Assembly (NCBI GenBank): GCA_044374195.1
Contig: JBILOY010000004.1
Span: 1-64,000 of the forward strand
Direction: 5' to 3'
Source of the DNA: CAIKZY01 sp044374195
GTDB taxonomy: Bacteria > Actinomycetota > Actinomycetes > S36-B12
DNA: 64,000 bases
In this document: positions 16,702-24,622 of the stretch, piece after piece
How positions within the stretch are numbered: position 1 is the stretch's first letter
Layout of the letters: every line of letters starts with the position of its first letter
Made by a program: the position numbers and the translations under genes
The notes under the pieces: generated by a model
The model's input: only the letters and a program-made list of their open reading frames with translations
Databases searched by the model: none
Told to the model about the DNA's origin: nothing

Positions 16702-17024
16702 TCCGCTACACGGTTCTGCTGCGCCGGGCAGATGGAGTTGATCGTGAACGGTTCCTGCACATGTGGCTGGGCGAGCACCAGGCCATGGCCTGGAGGCTGC
16801 CCGGAGTCCTTCACGTCGCCTTCCACCCCACAGTCGCGGAGCAAGGTGACTTCGACGGCATCGGCCAGCTGGACTTCGTGGACGAAGCCGCGCTCAACGA
16901 CGCCCTCAGCACGGACGCGGCCCGCCGACTTCGGGCACACACGGCGACCTTCGCCGACTTGGAGTCGATCATCCGAGTGGTGGTCGACGCGACTCCCGAG
17001 ACTCCCGCGACTTCTGGCGACTAG
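16698..17024 (+). CDS. EthD-like dimeric alpha-beta barrel protein
   Basis: 108 aa, GTG start overlapping the amidohydrolase stop. RYTVLLRRADGVDRERFLHMWLGEHQ and the later FADLESI are typical of the EthD / ferredoxin-like barrel family. Such small proteins accompany oxidative or decarboxylating enzymes for unusual carbon sources. Exact reaction not assignable. Confidence 0.75.
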   Translation: MIRYTVLLRRADGVDRERFLHMWLGEHQAMAWRLPGVLHVAFHPTVAEQGDFDGIGQLDFVDEAALNDALSTDAARRLRAHTATFADLESIIRVVVDATPETPATSGD

Positions 17025-17076
17025 TCAATGTTCGCACGACCGGTCACGGCGGTCGGCACTCTGAAAGGGATTCAGC

Positions 17077-18561
17077 ATGATGGCGAACGCAAGAGGCTAT
17101 CGAGAAGGGTTCGAGTACAGCTTCTCTCGACTCGATCCCCAGTCGGCACATGTTGATCCACCAGCGGTAGCCCTGTATGAGACCCTCTTAGCGCGAGGGC
17201 CAGCCGGCGAACCGATACCACGCCTGGCGGAGTCGTGGCGCGTGCACGAGTCGGGCCTCATGTGGGACGTGAAACTGCAGCCGGGCCGCCTCTTCCACTC
17301 TGGTGCGCCTTGTGATGCACCGGCGGTTCTGCGGACTCTGAACGCCTTGCGCTCGGAGATGCAGGTACTGCCAAGTGGACGGCAACTGTGGTACTGGGAC
17401 CCGGTGGACCGTGTCGAGGCTCTCGACGACACCACGCTGCGATTCCACCTTCTCTACCCGTACCCACGGCTGTACACGCTCCTGTGGGGCACGCACACCG
17501 CCATCCACAACGAGGACGCTCGCCTACGGAGTCCAGACGAGTTCGGAATCCTGCACGCTGATGGAACGGGTCCCTATCGGTTTGACAAGTGGAGTGAGGA
17601 TCGCGTGGACCTTGCTCGGGCGGATGGCAAGCAGGGGGTCGCATCGCGGGCTGCATGGATCGCCCTGCCGTCGGCCAGTGATCGGCTTGCGGCGCTTCTT
17701 GCGGGCGAGGTGGACTGTGTGCACGCGCTTGATGCGGCGGCCTTACGTCTTCTCGATGGAGATTCCCGGTTCAAGGTTGCACGGTATCCCCAGCCTTCAA
17801 GCATGTACTTGACGCTCGACTGGGCGCGCGCCGAGTTGACCTTCGACCAGGTCGAAGTCCGACGGGCGCTGAGTCTTGCTATCGATCGTGAGCGAATCGT
17901 TCAGAAAGCGCTAGGAGGAATGGCGACTGAAGCGTCAGGCCCGCTGCCACCGGGCCTGGAGTTCCACGAGCCACGGGCTGCGAGTAACAGCGTTCGAGAC
18001 CCGGAGCAGGCCCGTTCACTCCTGCGAACACATGGCTGGACAGTCGGCCCACGTGGAGTCTGCGAGCGAGACGGCGTCGAGTTCTCGTTCGAGTGCGTGG
18101 TCCAGGACGACGAGACCTTCAGGGCCGTCGCCGAGTGCGTCGCAGATGATCTCGCGGAGATCGGGGTGGAACTTCGACTTCGCTACTCGCGACCGTTCGC
18201 GCCCTTCTATTTTGACGTCTCGCTGCATCCGGCGGCCGCGATCTCGAAGTGGCTGTGGCCCGACACCGTGGAAGCCCTCCGCGGATTCTGTGACACCACG
18301 ACCATTCCATTCCCGAACTGGCAGCGATCTTCTGTTCATGCCTTGGACTCGGCGTTCGACAGGTTCACACGTGCTCAGACACACGCTGAACTCACCGCGG
18401 CGGCCATCGACGTTCAAACGCGCTTCGCCGAGACCCTCCCCTACGTCCCACTCTTGACGCCGGACGACGTCTGGGCGTGGAACAAAGACCTCTTGGGGTT
18501 CGAGCCACAGCGCGGGGATCTCTATCCCCTCTATGACGACCTCGGCTGGAAGCCGCAGTAG
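17077..18561 (+). CDS. Family 5 solute-binding-protein-like protein lacking a signal peptide
   Basis: 494 aa with AAAGGGA before the ATG. The SBP_bac_5 (oligopeptide/nickel binding) fold is recognisable: LAESWRVHESGLMWDVKLQPG, GTGPYRFDKW, VRRALSLAIDRERIVQKALGG. The N-terminus (MMANARGYREGF) has neither signal peptide nor lipobox, and no permease or ATPase gene is nearby. It may act in the cytoplasm, perhaps as a ligand-binding or sensory protein, or the start may be wrong. Confidence 0.78.
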   Translation: MMANARGYREGFEYSFSRLDPQSAHVDPPAVALYETLLARGPAGEPIPRLAESWRVHESGLMWDVKLQPGRLFHSGAPCDAPAVLRTLNALRSEMQVLPSGRQLWYWDPVDRVEALDDTTLRFHLLYPYPRLYTLLWGTHTAIHNEDARLRSPDEFGILHADGTGPYRFDKWSEDRVDLARADGKQGVASRAAWIALPSASDRLAALLAGEVDCVHALDAAALRLLDGDSRFKVARYPQPSSMYLTLDWARAELTFDQVEVRRALSLAIDRERIVQKALGGMATEASGPLPPGLEFHEPRAASNSVRDPEQARSLLRTHGWTVGPRGVCERDGVEFSFECVVQDDETFRAVAECVADDLAEIGVELRLRYSRPFAPFYFDVSLHPAAAISKWLWPDTVEALRGFCDTTTIPFPNWQRSSVHALDSAFDRFTRAQTHAELTAAAIDVQTRFAETLPYVPLLTPDDVWAWNKDLLGFEPQRGDLYPLYDDLGWKPQ

Positions 18562-18623
18562 TAGGACTGAGTCCCACTGGCGTCTGGCGCAATCGGTTGT
18601 TCTGCCTTCGCTATGGTAGAGGC

Positions 18624-19673
18624 GTGACGAGGCGGACAGCGGCCGGCGGACTTCGCAGGGGGGTCACTCTCTCTGACGTTGCTAAGGCGGCCGGAGTGGA
18701 TCAGTCGACGGTGTCCCGTGTGCTCCGCGATGATCCGCGCACCAAAGCGACACCCGAGACCCGCAAGCGCATTCGTCTGGCTGCATCCAAATTGGGCTAT
18801 GTCCCCAACGCGACGGCCCGGAGCCTTGCTGTCAGGAGCACGTCAACCATCGGGCTTCTCATCCCGAACGTGGCGGGTTTCGTCTACGCGGACATCATTC
18901 GAGGGGCCAGCGACGCCGCTCGTGAACTCGGCTACGTCCTCGTTGTCGCCGATGCTTCCGAGCTGGGCCATGCGAGCGAGGCCATCCGACAACTCGTGCT
19001 TGAGGGCAGGGTCGACGGCATGCTCTTGGCGAGTGGAGTGGTCACTGACGAAGCAGCTCAGAGCCTGGTGGGTGAAAGCAGCAATGTCGTGGTCCTCAAC
19101 CGCCAGATCGGAAGGCGTGGACCGCGAATCATCGAGGACGACGAGACGGGCATGCTCCTTGGCACCCGGGAGCTCATCGCGCACGGCCACCGCCGGATCG
19201 CCTTCCTCGCCGGTCCACCTGACGTGGACACGTCCCGCCGGCGCATCCAGGGGTACCGCCGAGCGATGCGGGATGCCGGCCTGCCGATCCCTTCCGGCGT
19301 GATCGTGCACGCAGGGTTCGATGAGGTAGACGGGTACCGAGGAATGCAGGCACTGCTGGACCGGCAACCACGGCCTACAGCAGTGGCTGTCGCATCACTT
19401 GTTTCGGCGGTCGGGGCGATGGCGGCCGTGCGCGACGCGGGGCTCGAGATCCCCCGGGACCTTTCGTTGGTCGCGTTCCATGACGCGCCGCTGGCGAACT
19501 ACCTGGCGCCGCCGCTGACGACGATCGCGATGCCCTTGAACGAACTTGGGCGCCAGGCGGTCTTGATGCTGCACGATCGCATTCTTGGAAAGCCCGGTCC
19601 GATGCTGGTCAAGGTGCAAGATCCTGCACCGAAACTGGTGCGACGAGCGTCCGTGGCGGCTCCCACAGCTTGA
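18624..19673 (+). CDS. LacI-family transcriptional regulator
   Basis: 349 aa from GTG 18624. N-terminal HTH TLSDVAKAAGVDQSTVSRVL and hinge LGYVPNATARSL, then a periplasmic-binding-like effector domain (IGLLIPNV, GRVDGMLLASG, HRRIAFLAGP). A -10-like TATGGT at 18612-18617 implies a transcript starting at the GTG. It sits between its two apparent targets, the operon at 11254 and the gene at 19722, both preceded by ACAAGCGCTTG[T/C]. The ligand is probably the pathway substrate. Confidence 0.9.
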   Translation: MTRRTAAGGLRRGVTLSDVAKAAGVDQSTVSRVLRDDPRTKATPETRKRIRLAASKLGYVPNATARSLAVRSTSTIGLLIPNVAGFVYADIIRGASDAARELGYVLVVADASELGHASEAIRQLVLEGRVDGMLLASGVVTDEAAQSLVGESSNVVVLNRQIGRRGPRIIEDDETGMLLGTRELIAHGHRRIAFLAGPPDVDTSRRRIQGYRRAMRDAGLPIPSGVIVHAGFDEVDGYRGMQALLDRQPRPTAVAVASLVSAVGAMAAVRDAGLEIPRDLSLVAFHDAPLANYLAPPLTTIAMPLNELGRQAVLMLHDRILGKPGPMLVKVQDPAPKLVRRASVAAPTA

Positions 19674-19674
19674 A

Positions 19675-19712
19675 ACAAGCGCTTGTCTTCGGGGAGCCGA
19701 GCCCACTACACT
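19675..19712 (+). promoter_or_regulatory. LacI-type operator and promoter of the dimethylformamidase-like gene
   Basis: Perfect 12-bp palindrome ACAAGCGCTTGT (19675-19686) right after the lacI-type stop codon. It overlaps a -35 TTGTCT (19683-19688); a -10 TACACT lies at 19707-19712, 18-nt spacing. Transcription would begin at about 19719, the GTG start itself, so the mRNA is probably leaderless. Confidence 0.78.
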
Positions 19713-19721
19713 GAACGGGTG

Positions 19722-21782
19722 GTGAAGGCGTACCTCGACAGACAGTCGGTGGAACCAGGCGCAGCGTTGGCCCTGCACGCGACCGGGTCAGGCAGAGCCA
19801 CGCTCACGATCCGAGGTTGGCAGCACTCGGACCCAAACCCGCGCGGGCCGGGAGTGCTTGTCACTGACTGTGACTGGGGGGCTGGCGTGATCGACGCCGG
19901 CCCCGAGGAGACCGCGAAGGGGTCGTTCGCCTACACGGAAGCCGCCCTACCTAGAACCGGGCCGTTCACCGTCAGTCTGTGGCTGCTGAGCACTTCCGAG
20001 GCAGAGACGTCCACTGTGTTGTCGTGGAGAGGAAGCAGTTCCTCGTGGTCGCTCATCATTGACGGGGGACGGCTCGCACTCCGTGGAGAAGGTGGGGACA
20101 CCGTCTCGTCCCTTCGCGTGCGGCCACGGCAGTGGACCTTCCTGGCCGTCGCGGTGCCCGACGTGTCTGAGTCCAGCAGTCCAGTGACCTTGGCGGCGGG
20201 TCACTGGGGGCGCACGGGTGGACCCTTCGTGGAGGAGGTCACCCCTGCGGTCCAAGCGGACACGGCGAGTTCGGCTCTGTGGATAGGAGCGCCGGCGGAC
20301 GGGAGGCGCGGCGACTTGGATGGGGTGGTCGCCGGCGTATCGATTCACCAAGAGGCTCTCGACATCGTCGCCTTGATGGATGTCATGAACGGAGTGGGGC
20401 CCGAGGCGCGGCACCGCTGGGACATGAGCATCCGCGAGGATCCAGACCATGTGGCGCCGTTGGGGGCGGCCACGCCAGCACTTGCGCTGTACAACGCCCC
20501 GGCGTGGAGCACTCAGGTGCCGCCGCCGATCAGCTCGAACGGTCAGCGGGTGACGACACCGGGGTCGATTCACTTTCACACCGATGATGTCGAGGACTGC
20601 GGATGGCCCCTCGTTCACACGATCGATGTACCGCCTGAGACGCCATCCGGCATCTACACGGCCCGCCTCGTTGATGGTGCGGGAGCCACGGAGGTCCCCT
20701 TCGTCGTTGCCGGACGGTCCGCAGTCATGCTCCTTGCCCCAACCCTCACCTGGCAGGCGTACGGAAACCTTGGCCGTGACCCCGATACATGGCCGGGTCG
20801 CTCTCTATATTCACTCCACGCGGATGGCTCGCCGGTCTTGGTCAACACGGCGCTCCGCCCCTGCCCAACGCTTGAGCCGCAGGCCCGATTGGAGGTAGAC
20901 GGCGGTGACGGATTCGCTGAGGGCACTGGTGTGGTGGCGCACCTGCTGATGGCCGATCTCTATGCATGGCACTGGCTGACGGAAGGCGGATTCAGCCCCG
21001 CGGTCATGGACGATCGCGAACTGCACGCGCGCGGCTACTCAGCTCTTGACGGCGTTCGCGTTCTCGTGCTCTCTGCCCATCCGGAGTACTGGACGAGCGC
21101 CATGCTCGACGCACTAGACCGGTTCGTTGAAGACGGCGGCAGTGTTGTCTATCTGGGCGGAAACGGACTGTACTGGGTGACATCCCTGCACCCCACCAAA
21201 CCGCACCTGATGGAGGTGCGTCGCTGGGGAGGCTCACAGACATGGTCCGTCGAGGAAGCGGATCGGCCTCATCAGTACGAGCAATGCCTCGGCGGGCTCT
21301 GGGCGGATGCGAAGCGCCCGCCGAACCTGCAGGTGGGCGTGGGATTCGCCGGGTTCGGCGCCGGGCCATCCCTCACGTACGTGCGAACAGAAGCGAGTTA
21401 CACAGAGGAGTGGAGTTGGGTCTTCGAAGGAGTGAACACGACGGAGTTCGGCGGCGACGGGATCAACGTGGGCGTTGGCAATGAGTTCGACTCGTTCGAT
21501 CCCTTGGTCGCTGCACCCGGTCGCACGACCGTTTTGGCGACGGCACAGCCCGTGACACCTGACCACTTCGCAACCTTCGAGGGCGGTCCGGGGCGGGCAC
21601 CCAACCCAAAGGTTCGAGCCGATCTCGCGGTTACGGCCACCCCAGGCGGCGGACTCATCCTCGCCGTGAGCTCCATCACCGCAAGCGGATGCCTGGTGGT
21701 CACGGAAGGCCCGAAGACACTTCGACGCGTGTGTACCAACATTCTTGAGCACATGGTGGCGAACTCGCGGCCTCATTGGTAA
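19722..21782 (+). CDS. N,N-dimethylformamidase large-subunit-like amidohydrolase
   Basis: 686 aa from GTG 19722 (GTG 19719 is adjacent). N-terminal part with YLDRQSVEPGAAL, a LamG/concanavalin-like region to about residue 230, then the large domain of the dimethylformamidase beta-subunit family with LAPTLTWQAYGN, LVLSAHPEYWT and YLGGNGLYWVTS. Known dimethylformamidase uses mononuclear iron held by two Tyr and a Glu; the Tyr-rich motifs here are candidates. The usual small subunit is not encoded beside it. Likely cleaves a substituted amide and feeds the operon at 11254. Confidence 0.75.
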   Translation: MKAYLDRQSVEPGAALALHATGSGRATLTIRGWQHSDPNPRGPGVLVTDCDWGAGVIDAGPEETAKGSFAYTEAALPRTGPFTVSLWLLSTSEAETSTVLSWRGSSSSWSLIIDGGRLALRGEGGDTVSSLRVRPRQWTFLAVAVPDVSESSSPVTLAAGHWGRTGGPFVEEVTPAVQADTASSALWIGAPADGRRGDLDGVVAGVSIHQEALDIVALMDVMNGVGPEARHRWDMSIREDPDHVAPLGAATPALALYNAPAWSTQVPPPISSNGQRVTTPGSIHFHTDDVEDCGWPLVHTIDVPPETPSGIYTARLVDGAGATEVPFVVAGRSAVMLLAPTLTWQAYGNLGRDPDTWPGRSLYSLHADGSPVLVNTALRPCPTLEPQARLEVDGGDGFAEGTGVVAHLLMADLYAWHWLTEGGFSPAVMDDRELHARGYSALDGVRVLVLSAHPEYWTSAMLDALDRFVEDGGSVVYLGGNGLYWVTSLHPTKPHLMEVRRWGGSQTWSVEEADRPHQYEQCLGGLWADAKRPPNLQVGVGFAGFGAGPSLTYVRTEASYTEEWSWVFEGVNTTEFGGDGINVGVGNEFDSFDPLVAAPGRTTVLATAQPVTPDHFATFEGGPGRAPNPKVRADLAVTATPGGGLILAVSSITASGCLVVTEGPKTLRRVCTNILEHMVANSRPHW

Positions 21783-21791
21783 GGGAAACAC

Positions 21792-21845
21792 GTCAGGATT
21801 TGGGAGGAGATTCCCGCGGGGCGAATCGACGGCTCCTGTCCCCGC
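21792..21845 (+). repeat. att-like repeat copy 2
   Basis: A ~54-bp unit matching 379-434 with about ten mismatches, ending in GGCTCCTGTCCCCGC, a copy of the tRNA-fMet 3' region. It lies 10 bp after the dimethylformamidase-like gene, at the left edge of the relic-rich region. Confidence 0.72.
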
Positions 21846-21899
21846 CACTGAAGTGAAAGGTCCGCCATGTGTTGGTGGGCATGTGTCATTTCTGAGTCT

Positions 21900-22253
21900 T
21901 GCCTTGTAGTAACGCCATGCATAACTATTGACGGGTGTTCGTCTCGCTCGCGGACCGCGACACTGAGCGCCTGGCCTCCGGGGGAGCTGCTCTGGGAAGA
22001 GCTCATGGTCCCGATGGGCTTGTCTCGTTACAGGCTGGCTAAGGAGATTGGCGTGCCCGCCCCGCGCATTGGTGACATCGTGAGCGGAAAGCGTGCGGTC
22101 ACCGCTGACACGGACCTTCGCCTCTGCCGATTCTTCGGCCTCTCCGATGGCTACTGGCTGCGGGCACAGGCCGCCTACGACATCGAGGTTGCCCAGCGGC
22201 AGCTTGCTCCTGAGCTAAAGAAGATCAAGCCCTGGTCTGATACGGCTGCATGA
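21900..22253 (+). pseudogene. higBA relic with internal deletion fusing higB start to higA
   Basis: Compared with the intact pair at 24594-25227, this copy keeps the operator/promoter region and the first ~17 codons of higB (to CTGGCCTCC). It then jumps to higA at GGGGGAGCTGCTCTGG, removing about 300 bp. HigA residues 14 to the end are intact and nearly identical to the complete protein (GLSRYRLAKEIGVPAPRIGDI), but the HigA start codon is lost. A chimeric ORF from ATG 21867 remains open and could still be translated. Confidence 0.8.
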
Positions 22254-22265
22254 TCTCGAAAGTGG

Positions 22266-22400
22266 GTGATGCAGGTGCAATCCTGCATCCCCAGGGGGTG
22301 CAGACGGGGGTGCAAAGGTGAAGACTTGTGAGGACACGTCGCGGGGCACTCAGCCCAAAGATCGCAACTCCGTCTAGTCCCTGAGCACTGTGAAGAAGTC
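22266..22400 (+). repeat. higA-downstream repeat, copy A
   Basis: Noncoding stretch with GC-rich GTGCA-type direct and inverted motifs, then TTGTGAGGACACGTCGC and CCCAAAGATCGCA. A related stretch lies at 26818-26960, and shorter versions follow the higA copies at 25243 and 38100. Looks like a shared 3' flank of these modules. Confidence 0.55.
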
Positions 22401-22430
22401 TCCTCGGAATTCAAGAGGGCGCACGGCCAC

Positions 22431-22555
22431 TCACGTGAGGGCAAGTCGAACGGTCAGTGTGGTGTGTCCCAGTTCCGTGGCCAGTGACCATGAGTCGGCG
22501 ACAGTCTGGATCATCCGTAGCCCTAGCCCCGATCGTGAAGGGGGGTCGGAGACAC
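22431..22555 (-). pseudogene. Relic of a RsbW-like anti-sigma ATPase (C-terminal fragment)
   Basis: Minus-strand frame ending at TGA 22431-22433 reads SGLGLRMIQTVADSWSLAT then ELGHTTLTVRLALT. This matches the G2-box and last strand of HATPase_c serine-kinase anti-sigma factors (GLGL..I....D.W......G.T...L). The N-terminal three quarters are missing, cut by another relic. Confidence 0.55.
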
Positions 22556-22563
22556 CACAGCTT

Positions 22564-22655
22564 CACCTCAGCGGCTCGTCACCGAACACCACTCGATTGC
22601 AGACGAATCCGCCAGTACCGCCATTGGGCCAGTAATCCCAGCTCGTCGATTCCAC
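22564..22655 (-). pseudogene. C-terminal relic of the YWPNGGTGG protein
   Basis: Minus strand reads STSWDYWPNGGTGGFVCNRV then VFGDEPLR and stop, almost identical to the end of the longer fragment at 37145-37468. Only about 30 codons survive. Confidence 0.7.
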
Positions 22656-22684
22656 GTGCGCCTCGCACACCGCTAGCTCCAGAT

Positions 22685-22715
22685 GTTGCATTATTGCTAT
22701 GTAGCATTTATGCTG
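22685..22715 (+). promoter_or_regulatory. Promoter/operator of the XRE regulator
   Basis: -35-like TTGCAT near 22685 and AT-rich -10 region around 22708. The palindrome TGCTATGTAGCA (22695-22706) lies between and is a likely autoregulatory XRE operator. No Shine-Dalgarno precedes the ATG at 22721, so the message may be leaderless. Confidence 0.5.
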
Positions 22716-22720
22716 CCTTC

Positions 22721-22972
22721 ATGGGACGCAGGAGCAAAGCCGAGGAACCCGCGGTCTTCAGCCGATTGGAAGAGTGGCGTGTCGCTCGAGGGTTGAGCCG
22801 TCAAGAGCTCGCCGACGCAGTCACGGTGCATTACCAAACCATCGGTTACCTCGAACGTGGTGAGTACTCACCCAGCCTTGCCCTGGCGCTGCACATCACA
22901 TCGGTGCTCGATGTCCCGCTCGAAGAACTCTTCTCGCTACAGCCATTCACCAAGTCCCGCAAAGGAGTATGA
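22721..22972 (+). CDS. XRE-family HTH regulator
   Basis: 83 aa. Cro/C1-type helix-turn-helix with RLEEWRVARGLSRQELADAV and YQTIGYLERGEYSPSL, close to the short YozG-like regulators found beside small membrane proteins. ATG 22721 is the only start giving the usual N-terminus. Stop overlaps the next ATG (ATGA), so it forms a two-gene unit with the membrane protein. Confidence 0.85.
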   Translation: MGRRSKAEEPAVFSRLEEWRVARGLSRQELADAVTVHYQTIGYLERGEYSPSLALALHITSVLDVPLEELFSLQPFTKSRKGV

Positions 22973-23517
22973 CCATGCCACACCTTCCGACGAGCCGGCA
23001 GGAACGCAAGGAAGCCGATCTCGAGCGCAGGGTTGAGCGCATCCAGCGTGACCACAAGTTCCAGCGGCTGCGCACGCGCAATAGCCGGCGAATCCTCGCG
23101 GTCATCAGCGCCCTTCTGTGCGTCGCCATCATCCCTTCGTTCGCGCAGGGGGGCGTCATCGTGGGAATTGCCGTAACGATCGCGGCCTGGGGTAGTTGGT
23201 GGGTGTTGCGCATCTCGACTCGCACAGTGGCCGAGCTCCCGGAGCGATTCTTGGACGAGCGGCAACGCGCCGTGCGTAATCGTGCGTACTTCTACGCTTA
23301 CTTGATCCTGGGATATACGGTGAGCGCCTTGCTGACCATTGGTCTGGTCGTATTCGTCTTGGTCTCGGAGAATGACGCAGTAACTCTCACCACGACCTGG
23401 GACCAGGTCCTCGGGTTGACCATGTCCCTCACCTTGCTTTGCTCCCTGCTCCCGAGCATGGTGGTGGCCTGGAGTGACGCGGGAGAGCAGTCCATCGAGC
23501 TAGGCGCAAGGGGCTAA
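22969..23517 (+). CDS. Four-helix membrane protein paired with the XRE regulator
   Basis: 182 aa. A charged, coiled-coil-like N-terminus (ERKEADLERRVERIQRDH) is followed by four hydrophobic helices, two before and two after a central loop containing ELPERFLDERQRAVRNRAY. This layout is typical of unknown membrane proteins encoded with YozG-like regulators. Function unknown. An in-frame ATG at 22975 is the alternative start. Confidence 0.75.
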   Translation: MTMPHLPTSRQERKEADLERRVERIQRDHKFQRLRTRNSRRILAVISALLCVAIIPSFAQGGVIVGIAVTIAAWGSWWVLRISTRTVAELPERFLDERQRAVRNRAYFYAYLILGYTVSALLTIGLVVFVLVSENDAVTLTTTWDQVLGLTMSLTLLCSLLPSMVVAWSDAGEQSIELGARG

Positions 23518-23523
23518 CCACTG

Positions 23524-23808
23524 ATGTTGATCATTGCTGGCCATCTCGTCCTGAATCCTGCGGACCGCTAGGCCTACCTGGATCTGGCTAAGGACGTGGC
23601 CGTACAGGCGCGCGCGACGGAGGGGTGCCTGGACTTCGTGCAGTCCGCTGATCCGCTTGACTCCACGCGCATCAATATCTTCGAGCGATGGGTTTCTGAA
23701 GAACCGATGATCGCATTTCGAGAGTTGGATCAGCCGGAACTGCAGCTGCCTGCCATCGTCGACGCTGACGTCAAGCGGTACGTTGTTGCCAGCGTCGAGG
23801 CTCCCTGA
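23524..23808 (+). pseudogene. Antibiotic-biosynthesis-monooxygenase-like gene broken by a stop
   Basis: Frame from ATG 23524 reads MLIIAGHLVLNPADR, then TAG at 23569-23571, and continues AYLDLAKDVAVQARATEGC and INIFERWVSEEPM, the dimeric alpha-beta barrel of small quinol monooxygenases. A single in-frame nonsense codon separates the two parts in an otherwise complete gene. Sequencing error or readthrough are alternatives. Confidence 0.75.
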
Positions 23809-23873
23809 ATTCTCGCTTGACGAGCTGGCCCGGAGGGACGTGGGCACTGTCGCATGAGCATCCGTGTCACGAG

Positions 23874-24256
23874 TCAGCGGCGTGACTTCGCGGGTTGACG
23901 CACAGATGTCTTGTTCATCGCGAGCAGCGGTTCCACGAGAAGGCGGAGAAGTCGTTGCCGTCGGGGGGAGTCCTGGCTCGACGCCTCTACTGACAGCACC
24001 AGCCCTTCCACGACCACGCCGATCGCGTCTGCTGCGTCCCGGAGATCGATGCCCTCAGCGCATCTGCCTTCGAGCAAGTTCTCGAGTCGGTGGGACCACC
24101 ATTGATCGAACACCCAGGCGCGTTCGGTGATCTCCGGCTCGATCCCGAGCCGCGAGGCTGCGACGATCGCCGCACAGACGCCGTGCGGGTCAGCCTCGAT
24201 GGACCATTCGAGGAATCTCATCAGCGGGTCATCAGATGTCAGAAGCGTTGACTCGG
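23874..24256 (-). pseudogene. TetR regulator relic, C-terminal domain only
   Basis: Minus-strand residues ESTLLTSDDPLMRFLEWSIE to RRQRLLRLLVEPLL align with the C-terminal two thirds of the intact TetR at 42880-43419 (FLEWSIEADPDG, GIEPEITERA, LLEGRC.PGID). The DNA-binding domain is missing. Directly followed on the other strand by an MFS fragment, so P450 and most of tetR and MFS were deleted. Confidence 0.82.
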
Positions 24257-24368
24257 TCTGCGGAACCCGAGGATCAGGCACCGGCTCAGGGCCGGCGCCT
24301 TCCCCAATGCGCGCCCGTCGCGACGGATCGCCCTCACCCAGGACAGCGTCACGCGACGGAAGAGGGAA

Positions 24369-24520
24369 GGCCAGCGGCGATGTTCCTCGCGGGCGTGCTG
24401 GCGGAGAGCTTTGGCGTAAAGCCCGTGCTCCTGGGGATCGCCGGACTGTTGTTGATCACGGCCCTTGCTGTCTTGCGGGTCAAGGGCCTTCGCGACCTCG
24501 ACTCCGATCGCGTCGAGTAG
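24369..24520 (+). pseudogene. MFS transporter relic, last ~50 codons
   Basis: Reads AMFLAGVLAESFGVKPVLLG and ALAVLRVKGLRDLDSDRVE, nearly identical to the end of the intact MFS protein at 44791-46032 and to the relic at 37469-37964. The homology starts abruptly at about 24369. An intact higBA pair follows 100 bp later. Confidence 0.85.
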
Positions 24521-24593
24521 CTGTGAGGACTCCTCTACCCGCGACCGCCCCTCGACGGCGGGCCGGACACTTGGTGCTCCAGTGAACTTGTTG

Positions 24594-24616
24594 ATAGTAA
24601 TGTGTTGCGTTACTAT
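24594..24616 (+). promoter_or_regulatory. higBA operator/promoter
   Basis: Inverted repeat TAGTAA ... TTACTA separated by nine bases, overlapping the likely promoter just before higB. A degenerate version is kept in the relic near 21910. Expected binding site for HigA or the HigBA complex. Confidence 0.6.
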
Positions 24617-24622
24617 GAGCGA

